From Pseudomonas sp. MAG733B (lineage in GTDB: Bacteria > Pseudomonadota > Gammaproteobacteria > Pseudomonadales > Pseudomonadaceae), in contig NZ_CP145732.1 in assembly GCF_036884845.1 (NCBI RefSeq), forward strand, positions 5,456,001-5,520,000: a stretch of 64,000 bases of DNA, read 5' to 3'. The translations under genes were made by a program, and so were the position numbers. Below are positions 49,596 to 58,104 of this stretch, piece by piece. The notes under the pieces are model-generated. The model was not told the origin of the DNA. It worked only from the letters and a program-made list of their open reading frames with translations, and ran no database searches. Numbering within the stretch: position 1 is the stretch's first letter; each line of letters starts with the position of its first letter.

Positions 49596-49649
49596 CGCTG
49601 GCAAATTGCCTCGCTTTTACAAAAAATCTTCTCGAACAAGGAATTCGCA

Positions 49650-50648
49650 GTGAAAAAACTCTTTGGCGCCTCACTTCTGGCCGCTGGCCTTGCATTGACC
49701 AGCGTGGCTCAGGCCGCACCAACCCTGCTCAACGTTTCCTACGACGTGATGCGCGATTTCTACAAGGACTACAACACTGCGTTCCAGAAACACTGGCAAG
49801 CCGAGCACAACGAAAACATCACCCTGCAGATGTCCTTCGGCGGCTCCAGCAAACAGGCACGTTCGGTCATCGACGGTCTGCCGGCTGACGTGATCACCAT
49901 GAACATGGCCACCGACATCAACGCCCTCGCCGACAACGGCAAACTGGTCCCGGACAACTGGGTCACGCGCCTGCCGAACAACAGCGCGCCGTTCACTTCG
50001 GCCACGGTGTTCATCGTGCGCAAGGGCAACCCGAAAGCCCTGAAAGACTGGCCGGACCTGCTCAAGGATGGCGTGCAAGTCATCGTGCCGAACCCGAAAA
50101 CCTCGGGTAACGGTCGCTACACCTACCTTTCCGCCTGGGGCTACGTGCTGAAAAACGGTGGCGACGAGAACAAGGCAAAAGACTTCGTCGGCAAACTGTT
50201 CAAGCAAGCACCGGTACTCGACACCGGTGGCCGTGCAGCCACCACCACGTTCATGACCAACCAGATCGGCGACGTGCTGGTGACTTTTGAAAACGAAGCG
50301 GAAATGATCGCCCGCGAGTTTGGCCGCGACCAGTTCGAAGTCATCTACCCAAGCGTCTCCGCCGAAGCCGAGCCACCGGTTTCCGTGGTCGATAAAACCG
50401 TGGACAAGAAAGGCACCCGCGCCGCCGCCGAGGAATACCTGAAGTACTTGTGGTCGCCGGAAGGCCAGGAAATCGCTGCCGCCAACTACCTGCGCCCGCG
50501 TGACCCGGCCGTGCTGGCCAAGTACACCGACCGCTTCCCGAAAGTGGATTTCCTGTCAGTCGAGAAAACCTTCGGTGACTGGCGCACCGTGCAGAAAACC
50601 CACTTCAATGATGGCGGCGTTTTCGATCAGATCTACAGCGGTCAGTAA
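49650..50648 (+). CDS. sbp: Sulfate ABC transporter substrate-binding protein
   Basis: A 332-residue periplasmic binding protein with a signal peptide (MKKLFGASLLAAGLALTSVAQA). The start of the mature part (APTLLNVSYDVMRDFYKDYNTAFQKHWQ) and SFGGSSKQARSVIDGLPADVITM match the sulfate/thiosulfate-binding family. The tail LRPRDPAVLAKYTDRFPKVDFLSVEKTFGDWRTVQKTHF is characteristic of Sbp. The permease genes cysTWA do not follow: a strong terminator and convergent genes come next. It therefore acts with a transporter encoded elsewhere. Confidence 0.94.
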   Translation: MKKLFGASLLAAGLALTSVAQAAPTLLNVSYDVMRDFYKDYNTAFQKHWQAEHNENITLQMSFGGSSKQARSVIDGLPADVITMNMATDINALADNGKLVPDNWVTRLPNNSAPFTSATVFIVRKGNPKALKDWPDLLKDGVQVIVPNPKTSGNGRYTYLSAWGYVLKNGGDENKAKDFVGKLFKQAPVLDTGGRAATTTFMTNQIGDVLVTFENEAEMIAREFGRDQFEVIYPSVSAEAEPPVSVVDKTVDKKGTRAAAEEYLKYLWSPEGQEIAAANYLRPRDPAVLAKYTDRFPKVDFLSVEKTFGDWRTVQKTHFNDGGVFDQIYSGQ

Positions 50649-50662
50649 TCGCTGAGCGGCAA

Positions 50663-50695
50663 TGAAAAAGGCGACCTGCAGAGGTCGCCTTTTTT
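50663..50695. terminator. Bidirectional terminator after sbp
   Basis: A perfect stem AAAAAGGCGACCT / AGGTCGCCTTTTT with loop GCAG lies 15 bp after the sbp stop. It also faces the end of the convergent lipoprotein gene. Confidence 0.92.
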
Positions 50696-50708
50696 GTGGT
50701 CGTCAATT

Positions 50709-51152
50709 TCAGCTCAGATTGCCGCAGAAAATATTCTGGTTCCCGTCGGCCGGGCTTTCCCTCACCACCAGGGCATAGCCACCCGCTCGAAGCGTTTCCA
50801 CGGCGACCGGCGCGCTCTTCCAGAAATACTGGTGCGACGCCGCTGAATAGAACCGCGCATTCGGACCGTCATTCATATCGTAGGCCGGTTTCGCACCCAG
50901 GCTCGCACAGCTTCCCGGATAGATATAGGCCTGCAAACGGCCCGGTAAAGCGCTGCCCATGCTCTCGCCGCTGACTGCGAACCAGAACACCGTTGCGTTA
51001 CCGTCGGACATCATGATGGGCCGGGCGATGTTCCCGGCATTGATGGAAGTAGCGTTCAGGGGAACGTTGGTGACCTGACGATCAGGCACCGTCGAGCACC
51101 CAGAGATCGACCCAACCGCTACCACCAACGCCAGCGAAGATACGATTTTCAT
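50709..51152 (-). CDS. Small lipoprotein of unknown function
   Basis: A 147-residue protein with a lipoprotein signal (MKIVSSLALVVAVGSISGC, lipobox ISGC, C19). The mature part contains two further cysteines (GSCASLG, ending NIFCGNLS) that could pair. I do not recognise a conserved domain. It is a single gene on the minus strand, sharing the sbp terminator. Confidence 0.75.
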   Translation of the reverse strand: MKIVSSLALVVAVGSISGCSTVPDRQVTNVPLNATSINAGNIARPIMMSDGNATVFWFAVSGESMGSALPGRLQAYIYPGSCASLGAKPAYDMNDGPNARFYSAASHQYFWKSAPVAVETLRAGGYALVVRESPADGNQNIFCGNLS

Positions 51153-51260
51153 CGTGAAACTCCCGCTATGTAAGGACGCGTTGAAGTGATCCCCCTGTTG
51201 ATTCTAGTTGCCGGGGCAAAGCGGGCATTTCTTCGGATGGCCGGTCAGGTCTGCCGGGGA

Positions 51261-51890
51261 TTACATCGGCGGCGTCACACCATCCTTGCCCGCCGAAATC
51301 GACTGCGCCGTCAGCGTGCCGTCGGCGCTCTGGGTCACGAACGTCACGATTTTCACGCCCACCTTGAGCAGGCTGCGATCGCCCGGCATCAGGTTGACGA
51401 TCGGTACGTCCTCCGGCACCAGGATTTTCTGTTGCCCGCCCTTGTAGTTGACGGTCAGCACCCGGCCGTTACTGACCACCAGATCGCCAACGCTGCCGTT
51501 GGTCATGCTGCTGCCCTTGGCCAGATCAAAGGGCCGATGGCCGTCGCCGCTGCCGGCCAGTTCCGGTGGGAAGACGTGGACTTCCAGCGCCTTCAGGCTG
51601 CCATCCTCTTGAGGAATGGCTGCCGAGCCGATGTAGCTGCCAGGCTTGATGTCCTCGATATTGGCCAGGGTGACGGCGCGGACTTTGGTGTCCCTGGTCA
51701 GGTTGATCACCACGTTTTCGCCGCTGTTGGCATGGACTTTCAGCGCGTCGGGGCTGACTCCGGTGATTTCGCCGCGTACGCCAATGCGCATGCCGGGTGC
51801 ATCCTGGGCCTGGGCCATGCCTGCCGCGAACAGGCTGATTAATGTCACAACCGAAACGCCGTGCAGCAGATGACGGAACATCGCATTCAT
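51261..51890 (-). CDS. Secreted DUF5666-like protein
   Basis: A 209-residue protein with a signal peptide (MFRHLLHGVSVVTLISLFAAGMAQA). The mature part is made of beta-strand repeats of the kind seen in DUF5666: MRIGVRGEITGVSPDALKVHANSGENVVINLTRDTKV, then IKPGSYIGSAAIPQEDGSLKALEVHVFP. Function unknown; periplasmic location is likely. Start at 51890. The longer upstream frame is rejected because the signal peptide fixes the start. Confidence 0.72.
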   Translation of the reverse strand: MNAMFRHLLHGVSVVTLISLFAAGMAQAQDAPGMRIGVRGEITGVSPDALKVHANSGENVVINLTRDTKVRAVTLANIEDIKPGSYIGSAAIPQEDGSLKALEVHVFPPELAGSGDGHRPFDLAKGSSMTNGSVGDLVVSNGRVLTVNYKGGQQKILVPEDVPIVNLMPGDRSLLKVGVKIVTFVTQSADGTLTAQSISAGKDGVTPPM

Positions 51891-52123
51891 GGGTGGCTTC
51901 CTGTGATGAAACGTGAGAACAGAACATAAGCACGCTATCGAACAAGATGTAAGTGAATGTATCATCGGACCCCGATATTCTGACGCAACAATCATCGGCG
52001 CACGGCACGCACGTTCGTCACTCATTCCGCAATGGAATGACTGCTATCACTCCAATCTCTCTTCCGCCGTTCCGGTCAGGCCATTAGCCTGCGCGCATTC
52101 CCTTCTGTACAGCGAGACACGTT

Positions 52124-53329
52124 ATGAACCCAGCGACTCAGGTGCCCCATGGCACCGCGACAATGACCCGAGGCATGGTGCTGCTGTTCGCCTTCTGCTG
52201 CGGCGCCATTGTGGCCAACATCTACTACGCGCAACCGATCATCGGCCTGATCGCGCCGGACATCGGCCTGACCAACACCATGGCCAGCCTGATCGTTTCG
52301 CTGACCCAGATCGGCTATGCGCTGGGCCTGTTTTTCCTGGTGCCGTTGGGCGATCTGCTGGAAAACCGTCGGTTGATGATCATCACCACTTTGGTGGCGA
52401 TTGCCAGCCTGCTGGGCGCGGCGTTCACCGATCAGCCGAACGTGTTCTTGCTGATTTCATTGTCGGTGGGTTTCAGTTCAGTCTCGGTGCAAATCCTGAT
52501 TCCACTGGCCGCACACCTGGCGCCGGAAGAATCTCGCGGCCGCGTGGTCGGAGGAATCATGGGCGGTTTGTTGCTGGGGATTTTGCTGGCGCGACCGGTT
52601 TCCAGCGTGGTTGCCGACCATTTCGGCTGGCGCGCCATGTTTGTGATTGCTGCGGTGTTGATGGCTGCAATCAGCATCGTCCTGGCGGTGACCATCCCTA
52701 AGCGCCAGCCTGATCACAGTGCGTCCTACGGCCAATTGCTCGGTTCGCTGTGGACGCTGTTGCGCCAACAACCGGTACTGCGTCAGCGTGCGTTTTATCA
52801 AGGTTGCATGTTCGCCACGTTCAGCCTGTTCTGGACTGCGGTGCCACTGGAGCTGGCGCGCAATCATGGCTTGTCGCAAACCCAGATCGCGATCTTCGCC
52901 CTGGTCGGAGCGATCGGCGCCATCGCCGCGCCCATCGCCGGTCGCCTGGCCGATGCCGGCCACACCCGCATCGCGTCATTGCTGGCGCTGCTATTCGCCA
53001 GTCTGAGCTTCCTGCCTGCGTTCATCCATCCGGTCTACAGCGTCATCGGCCTCGCCGTGACCGGTGTGGTCCTCGACTTCTGCGTGCAGATGAACATGGT
53101 CCTCGGCCAACGCGCGGTCTACGCCCTCGACGCCAAAAGCCGCAGCCGCCTGAATGCGCTGTACATGACCAGCATCTTCATCGGTGGCGCGTTCGGCTCT
53201 TCGGTGGCCAGTGCGGTGTATGAACACGGCGGCTGGTTGTGGATCGTGATTGTTGGCAGTGCGTTTCCGCTGTTGGCGTTGTTGCGGTTCTTGAGTGTTT
53301 CGCAGAAAGCTTCGCTGGCGACGGCTTAG
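52124..53329 (+). CDS. MFS transporter
   Basis: A 401-residue major facilitator with twelve hydrophobic helices. The loop 2-3 motif is GYALGLFFLVPLGDLLENRRL (G-x-x-x-D-x-x-x-x-R type), and the central basic loop is PKRQPDHSASYG. It resembles drug/metabolite exporters of the YnfM-like type; the substrate is unknown. The LysR regulator gene 56 bp downstream on the same strand is a possible local regulator. Confidence 0.88.
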   Translation: MNPATQVPHGTATMTRGMVLLFAFCCGAIVANIYYAQPIIGLIAPDIGLTNTMASLIVSLTQIGYALGLFFLVPLGDLLENRRLMIITTLVAIASLLGAAFTDQPNVFLLISLSVGFSSVSVQILIPLAAHLAPEESRGRVVGGIMGGLLLGILLARPVSSVVADHFGWRAMFVIAAVLMAAISIVLAVTIPKRQPDHSASYGQLLGSLWTLLRQQPVLRQRAFYQGCMFATFSLFWTAVPLELARNHGLSQTQIAIFALVGAIGAIAAPIAGRLADAGHTRIASLLALLFASLSFLPAFIHPVYSVIGLAVTGVVLDFCVQMNMVLGQRAVYALDAKSRSRLNALYMTSIFIGGAFGSSVASAVYEHGGWLWIVIVGSAFPLLALLRFLSVSQKASLATA

Positions 53330-53340
53330 TTTCAAAAGCT

Positions 53341-53364
53341 TCGCGAGCGGGCTCGCTTCTACAG
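53341..53364. repeat. Single REP-like unit
   Basis: TCGCGAGCGGGCTCGCTTCT with ACAG following resembles one half of a class B unit with a shortened stem. No second half is seen. It lies between the MFS and LysR genes. Confidence 0.5.
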
Positions 53365-53385
53365 TGATTTCTATAAGGACCTTCG

Positions 53386-54273
53386 ATGGACCGCCTCGGC
53401 GCAATGGAAACCTTCGTCTACGTGGTGGAAACCGGTTCGTTCTCCGCGGCGGCCCGGCGTCTGAATATCGGTCAGCCCGCCGTGTCGAAAACCATCGCGC
53501 AACTCGAATCGCGGCTGGCGGTGCGGCTATTGTTGCGTTCGACTCGTGGCCTGACCCCCACCGAGGCCGGGCTGGCGTTTTTCGAGCGGGCCAAGCGCGC
53601 CATCGAAGAAGCCGATGAGGCCGACAACGCGGCGCGTGGCGCCGCCAGCGGGTTGACCGGAAACCTGCGGATCTGCGCCGCCGTAACCTTCGGCCGAATG
53701 CATATCGTGCCGCACCTTGGGCCGTTTCTGGAGCTGAACCCGGAGCTGAACATCGACCTGATGCTCGATGATCGCAACGTCAATCTGGTGGAAGAAGGCG
53801 TGGACGTTGCCCTGCGCATGGGCGCCCTGAGCGACTCCGGCCTCACCGCCCGCAAGATCGCCGAATGCCGGCGCGTGGTACTGGGCACGCCCGCGTACTT
53901 CGAAAAATACGGCGAACCCACCAGCCCCGCCGATCTGGGCGAGCATCAGGCAATCGTCTACACCCTCAGCGGCGGTGCCAACTGGCTGTTCAAGCAGGCT
54001 GATGAAGAACAACCCGTGATCATCAACGGGCGCATCCGCGTCAGCGCCGCCGAAGGTCTGCGTGCAGCCGTGCTGTCCCACCAAGGGTTGACCGTGGCAT
54101 CCGAATGGATGTTCGCGCCGGAACTGGCCAGTGGCACAGTCCGGGAAGTCGTGAGCGAATGGACCCTGCCGAATCAAGACCTGTGGGCCGTGTTCCCCAC
54201 CGGAAGAATGGCCAGCGCCAAGGCGCGGGGGTTTGTGGAGTATGTGCGGGGGTTGTTGAATAAATACGTTTGA
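53386..54273 (+). CDS. LysR family transcriptional regulator
   Basis: A 295-residue LysR regulator. The N-terminal helix-turn-helix is FVYVVETGSFSAAARRLNIGQPAVSKTIAQLESRLAVRLLLRSTRGL. The C-terminal substrate-binding domain begins with GLTGNLRICAAVTFGRMHIVPHL. It looks like the subfamily with short DNA-binding-to-effector linkers common in Pseudomonas. Targets may include the adjacent MFS gene, but most LysR regulators act on a divergent gene and this one is not divergent. Confidence 0.9.
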   Translation: MDRLGAMETFVYVVETGSFSAAARRLNIGQPAVSKTIAQLESRLAVRLLLRSTRGLTPTEAGLAFFERAKRAIEEADEADNAARGAASGLTGNLRICAAVTFGRMHIVPHLGPFLELNPELNIDLMLDDRNVNLVEEGVDVALRMGALSDSGLTARKIAECRRVVLGTPAYFEKYGEPTSPADLGEHQAIVYTLSGGANWLFKQADEEQPVIINGRIRVSAAEGLRAAVLSHQGLTVASEWMFAPELASGTVREVVSEWTLPNQDLWAVFPTGRMASAKARGFVEYVRGLLNKYV

Positions 54274-54357
54274 ACAGCCAGGCGTTTCGTTTATTGCGAA
54301 TTTCGATTAATTCGAATAGCCTGCCGACATCGATTATTCAGAATATTGGAAACCGTC

Positions 54358-54825
54358 ATGTCGACAGTCATTCATCCACCGATCCATTTACCCGCGGAAC
54401 GCGAGGTGCAGCTTGCCAGTGAGGGGCAACGTGCACTTACAGCCTATCTCTGCACCCAAATCGAAACCCAGCGCATCCAGATTTTCGACGAGCGCAATGA
54501 AGCTCACAGCGTCGAACTACCGACCTCGGCACTGCGCCTGTTGGTCGATATCCTCGCTGAGTTAGCAGCGGGCAATGCCGTCAAAGTGGTTCCGGTCCAC
54601 GCGGAACTGACCACACAGGAAGCGGCAGACTTGCTCAATGTCTCACGCCCGCACCTGATCAAACTGCTGGAGTCCGGTGAACTGTCCTACCACAAAACCG
54701 GCAAGCACCGACGTGTGCGTTTTGCCGATTTGATGGACTATAAAACCCGGCGCGATGCAGCCAGCGAGCAGGCAATGACGCTTCTCGCCGAGCAGGCACA
54801 GGCGTTAAGGACAGGATACGAGTGA
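54358..54825 (+). CDS. Excisionase-type HTH protein, antitoxin of a PIN-toxin pair
   Basis: A 155-residue protein whose C-terminal half contains an excisionase/MerR-type helix-turn-helix: ELTTQEAADLLNVSRPHLIKLLESGELSYHKTGKHRRVRFADLMDYK. This type is regularly paired with a downstream PIN-domain toxin gene and acts as its DNA-binding antitoxin. The stop overlaps the GTG of the PIN frame (GTGA), the usual coupling. The partner is truncated here. The ATG at 54358 is preferred over a TTG at 54346. Confidence 0.82.
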   Translation: MSTVIHPPIHLPAEREVQLASEGQRALTAYLCTQIETQRIQIFDERNEAHSVELPTSALRLLVDILAELAAGNAVKVVPVHAELTTQEAADLLNVSRPHLIKLLESGELSYHKTGKHRRVRFADLMDYKTRRDAASEQAMTLLAEQAQALRTGYE

Positions 54826-54944
54826 GGCACACCTCTTTTACCGCTATATTTGACGCTTGCGTGCTTTACCCCGCGCCCTTGAGAGATTTTCTGATGTGGC
54901 TCGCGCTCTCCTCTACAACACACACCCATCAAACCCGACACTGA
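54822..54944 (+). pseudogene. Truncated PIN-domain (VapC-like) toxin gene
   Basis: Starting from a GTG that overlaps the antitoxin stop, the frame reads MRHTSFTAIFDACVLYPAPL, then RDFLMWLALS, the expected N-terminus of a PIN-domain toxin with the first catalytic Asp (D11). After about residue 31 the similarity ends, and the frame runs 9 more codons across the end of phnP to a stop at 54942-54944. The other acidic residues of the PIN active site are missing, so it cannot be an active nuclease. Full-length relatives are about 180 residues. The identification is from recall of the family's N-terminal pattern. Confidence 0.75.
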
Positions 54945-55662
54945 CATTGCCCGGCAACTCGCCGCGATGCTCCATCAACCACGTATCAAACGTATGCCCG
55001 ACATGCGTCAATACCGCCAACGCCGGTTGCAGTTCTTCAATGCACCGCAAAGCCAGGTTCAGGTCGTTATGATTACGTGGGGCCTGGGGTTGTGGTGGCA
55101 TCGAGCAGTCGAGCACCAGCAAGTCCAACGGGTAACGTTGCAGAAACGCCGTGGTGTCCGGTGGCAGACCGACGGTGTCAGTCAGGTAGGCAATCCGCCG
55201 CCCTTCACCTTCCAGCAGATAGCCGAGGGTCGGTTTGGAATGCAGTAACGGCAGCGCGGTGACTTTCAGCGTGCCGAAAGAACGGGTTTCGAAAGCCTCG
55301 AACGGCTGGCTGAAATCAAGAATGCCGGGGTGTTTGTAAAGGTCAGCCAAACCTTCCGGGTCGACCGGGCCGTGCACCGGGATCACAAGGCCCTGGCCCC
55401 AGCGCAAGTGCAACAAACCCTGGGCGTGGTCGGCGTGGTAGTGAGTCTGGAAAATGCCGTTGAAGCTGCGCGGCGCAAAACGTTCGCACAGGTCGGGCAA
55501 GCCGCTGTCGATCAACCAGCGCTGATCGCCGCATTCGATCAACGCGCTACAGGGCAGACGCTGCAAGCGCTCGTCGTTACGCGCCCTCGCGCAAGCCAGA
55601 CATTCGCAGCCGTAGACCGGGACTTGCCGGGCATCACCGGTGCCCAGCAACGTCAGGCGCAT
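54913..55662 (-). CDS. phnP: Phosphoribosyl cyclic phosphodiesterase PhnP
   Basis: PhnP opens the 1,2-cyclic phosphate of 5-phosphoribosyl 1,2-cyclic phosphate left after C-P cleavage, giving ribose 1,5-bisphosphate. The 249-residue metallo-beta-lactamase-fold protein has the two-metal motif H74-x-H76-x-D78-H79 in THYHADHAQG. A Cys cluster near the N-terminus (YGCECLACARA) could be the structural zinc site. It is the last gene of the phn cluster and overlaps phnN by 10 bp; its stop lies in the PIN toxin remnant on the other strand. Confidence 0.95.
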   Translation of the reverse strand: MRLTLLGTGDARQVPVYGCECLACARARNDERLQRLPCSALIECGDQRWLIDSGLPDLCERFAPRSFNGIFQTHYHADHAQGLLHLRWGQGLVIPVHGPVDPEGLADLYKHPGILDFSQPFEAFETRSFGTLKVTALPLLHSKPTLGYLLEGEGRRIAYLTDTVGLPPDTTAFLQRYPLDLLVLDCSMPPQPQAPRNHNDLNLALRCIEELQPALAVLTHVGHTFDTWLMEHRGELPGNVSVGFDGCVL

Positions 55663-56222
55663 GGCGCTTGCTCGTCAATGCACGCCAGCAAGCGTTCGAC
55701 CGTGCTCTCCAGCGGCCCGGAGTTATCGAGCAGGTGCAGCGCCGGGTCGTTGTCGGCCAGCAGGCGCTCAGTGAAACGGGCATTGCGCGCCAGCCGCTGA
55801 TCGATTTCGACCAGCGATTCACGCCCACGCGCCAGCAGACGCTGGCGCAATACCGCTTGATCCACCGTCAGCAGCAACACCAACACGTTCGGATAGCGCA
55901 GGCGAGTGTTCTGCAAATGCCCCCGCGAGCCGTTGACCAGCACGTCATCCCCTGCCGCCAGCCAATCATCGATTTCCTGCGGGATGCCATAGGACAACCC
56001 ATTGGCATGCCAGCTCAGGGCAAACGCGCCCTGAGCCTCCATGTCGGCGAACTGCTGCGCACTGACGCCCAGTGCCGCCTCGCCCACCGCTTCCGCCGAG
56101 CGGGTGATGACCCGCCGCACAATGCGGCAGCCGCGTTCGGCCAACCGCTCTCGCGCGGCATCGAGCAGGCTGTCCTTGCCCGAACCCGAAGGCCCGATGA
56201 GATAGATCAACCTGCCTGCCAT
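55653..56222 (-). CDS. phnN: Ribose 1,5-bisphosphokinase PhnN
   Basis: PhnN phosphorylates ribose 1,5-bisphosphate to PRPP with ATP. The 189-residue P-loop kinase has GPSGSGKDSLL at 10-20 and a guanylate-kinase-like fold. The ATG at 56222 (MAGRLIYLIGPSG) overlaps the phnM stop by one base. It works directly after PhnP in phosphonate ribose recycling. Confidence 0.94.
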   Translation of the reverse strand: MAGRLIYLIGPSGSGKDSLLDAARERLAERGCRIVRRVITRSAEAVGEAALGVSAQQFADMEAQGAFALSWHANGLSYGIPQEIDDWLAAGDDVLVNGSRGHLQNTRLRYPNVLVLLLTVDQAVLRQRLLARGRESLVEIDQRLARNARFTERLLADNDPALHLLDNSGPLESTVERLLACIDEQAPCA

Positions 56223-57367
56223 CAAAACACCCTCTTCGCTTGTCGCCATACTTGCTGGACCACCGGCAAACCGTCCTGACTGCGCGCTTGTACAAGATCG
56301 GCGCGCAAACCCGGGGCAATCTCGCCGCGATCATTGAGACCTGCGGCCCGGGCCGGGTTCAGGCTGACCATGCGCACCGCTTCGGCCAAGCCGATCCGCT
56401 CGCTCTGCGCCGCCAGGACGAACGCCGATTGCAGCAGGCTCGCCGGGTAGTAGTCGCTGGACAGGATATCCAGCAAGCCTTCGGCGGCCAGATCTGCGGC
56501 GGCCACGTTACCCGAGTGCGAACCGCCGCGCACGATGTTCGGTGCGCCCATCAAGACCTTCATGCCGTTGTCCTGGCACCCGCGCGCCGCTTCGACGGTG
56601 GTCGGGAACTCGGCGATGGTCATGCCGTAGCGCGCCGACTCCTCGACGTGGGCCAGGGTCGCGTCATCATGACTGGCCACCGACAGGCCAAGGGCCAGAC
56701 AATGCTCGACGATTGCCGCGCGGTAACGGTCGCTGTACGTGCGCGAATTGGCCATCTGCAACGTGATGAATTCATCCATCTGCGTGGTGGTCAGGTGGTA
56801 TTTGCCCATGTAGTACTCACGGTACTTGGATTCCAGCACGAACTGGCGCTGACCCGGCGAGTGGTCCATCACCGACACCAGTTGCACCAGCGGGTTTTCC
56901 ACCAGGTCGCGAAACACGGTGAGGGTGTCCGGGTGGCACAGCTCGCAGCGCAGGTGCAGGCGGTGTTCGGCGCGGGTCAGCCCGGCGTCGGATGCCTTGG
57001 AAATCGCTTCCAGCATCGCCGGCAGTTTCTGCATGCGATTGCCTTTGGGATTCACGTCGCCGATGGACACCGCGTCAAACACCGTGGTGATGCCGGCCGC
57101 GATGATCTGCGCATCATGGCTGAGCACCGCCGGCACTGACGGCCAGTCGACGCCGGGACGCGGGGTCATGTGGCGTTCCAGGTTGTCGGTGTGCAACTCC
57201 ACCAGACCCGGCAGCAGGTAATCGCCGTTGAGATCCAGCGCCTGGGGCAAGCGGCTCGGGCCTTCGGCAACTTCGGCGATCAACCCGTCGCGCAGCACCA
57301 CAGTGCCGTAGAACACGCGGTCAGCGGCGACCAGTTGGGCATTGCTGAGGATCTGTTCAACGGACAT
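56222..57367 (-). CDS. phnM: Alpha-D-ribose 1-methylphosphonate 5-triphosphate diphosphatase PhnM
   Basis: PhnM removes pyrophosphate from ribose 1-methylphosphonate 5-triphosphate. The 381-residue amidohydrolase-superfamily protein has GLVELHTDNLERHMTPRPGVDW (metal ligands replacing the usual HxH), SHDDATLAHVEE and SDYYPASLL. It overlaps phnL by 11 bp, as expected in the operon. Confidence 0.96.
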   Translation of the reverse strand: MSVEQILSNAQLVAADRVFYGTVVLRDGLIAEVAEGPSRLPQALDLNGDYLLPGLVELHTDNLERHMTPRPGVDWPSVPAVLSHDAQIIAAGITTVFDAVSIGDVNPKGNRMQKLPAMLEAISKASDAGLTRAEHRLHLRCELCHPDTLTVFRDLVENPLVQLVSVMDHSPGQRQFVLESKYREYYMGKYHLTTTQMDEFITLQMANSRTYSDRYRAAIVEHCLALGLSVASHDDATLAHVEESARYGMTIAEFPTTVEAARGCQDNGMKVLMGAPNIVRGGSHSGNVAAADLAAEGLLDILSSDYYPASLLQSAFVLAAQSERIGLAEAVRMVSLNPARAAGLNDRGEIAPGLRADLVQARSQDGLPVVQQVWRQAKRVF

Positions 57368-58076
57368 CGGCGTATTCCTTTTCGGTCACAGCGGCGGGCG
57401 TCATGTCGAGATGGCGGTCGGCAACCGCTTCGCGGGCGACACGGTCGTGGAAGATACCGATCAGCGCGGCACCGGCGACTTTTGCTTCATTCATCAGTTC
57501 CAGCACCACCTGACGATTGTTGTCGTCGAGGGAGGCTGTCGGTTCGTCGAGCAACATCACCGGCCACGCGACCATGAAGCCGCGGGCGATGTTGACCCGC
57601 TGCTGTTCGCCACCGGAAAAGGTGCCGGGCGCCAGTTGCCACAGGCGTTGCGGAATGTTTAGGCGAGTGAGCAGCAATTCGGCCCGCGATTGCGCCAGGT
57701 GTTTCGACCAGCCACGAGCCAGCGCTGGCTCCATCACCACATCCAGGCAAGCCACACGCGGAATCACCCGCAGGAACTGGCTGACATAGCCGAGCGTGCG
57801 CTGACGCACTTGCAGAATGTCCCGGGGTTCGGCGCCCACCAACTCCAGCCACTGGCCGTCATGCTGCATGCGGATGCTGCCGCCTGCCGGCAGATAGTTG
57901 CCGTACAGGGTGCGCAGCAAGGTGCTTTTGCCGGCACCGGACTGACCGTGCAGCACCAGGCATTCGCCGCCCGCCACACTGAAATCCACCCCGCGCAACA
58001 CGTTGAGGACCACGCCGTTCTGCTGATGCAGGGTGAAGGTTTTCGAGAGGTCACGGACCTCGATCAAGTTATTCAT
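57357..58076 (-). CDS. phnL: C-P lyase complex ATP-binding subunit PhnL
   Basis: A 239-residue ABC-type ATPase of the C-P lyase system. Motifs: Walker A GQSGAGKSTLL, signature FSGGEQQRVNIARG, Walker B VMLLDEPTASLD. Despite the ABC fold it is not a transporter subunit; PhnL is needed for phosphonate breakdown and associates with the core complex. It follows phnK by 28 bp. Confidence 0.95.
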   Translation of the reverse strand: MNNLIEVRDLSKTFTLHQQNGVVLNVLRGVDFSVAGGECLVLHGQSGAGKSTLLRTLYGNYLPAGGSIRMQHDGQWLELVGAEPRDILQVRQRTLGYVSQFLRVIPRVACLDVVMEPALARGWSKHLAQSRAELLLTRLNIPQRLWQLAPGTFSGGEQQRVNIARGFMVAWPVMLLDEPTASLDDNNRQVVLELMNEAKVAGAALIGIFHDRVAREAVADRHLDMTPAAVTEKEYADVR

Positions 58077-58104
58077 CGCTCGGTTTCCACAGTTGGACGG
58101 GGCT

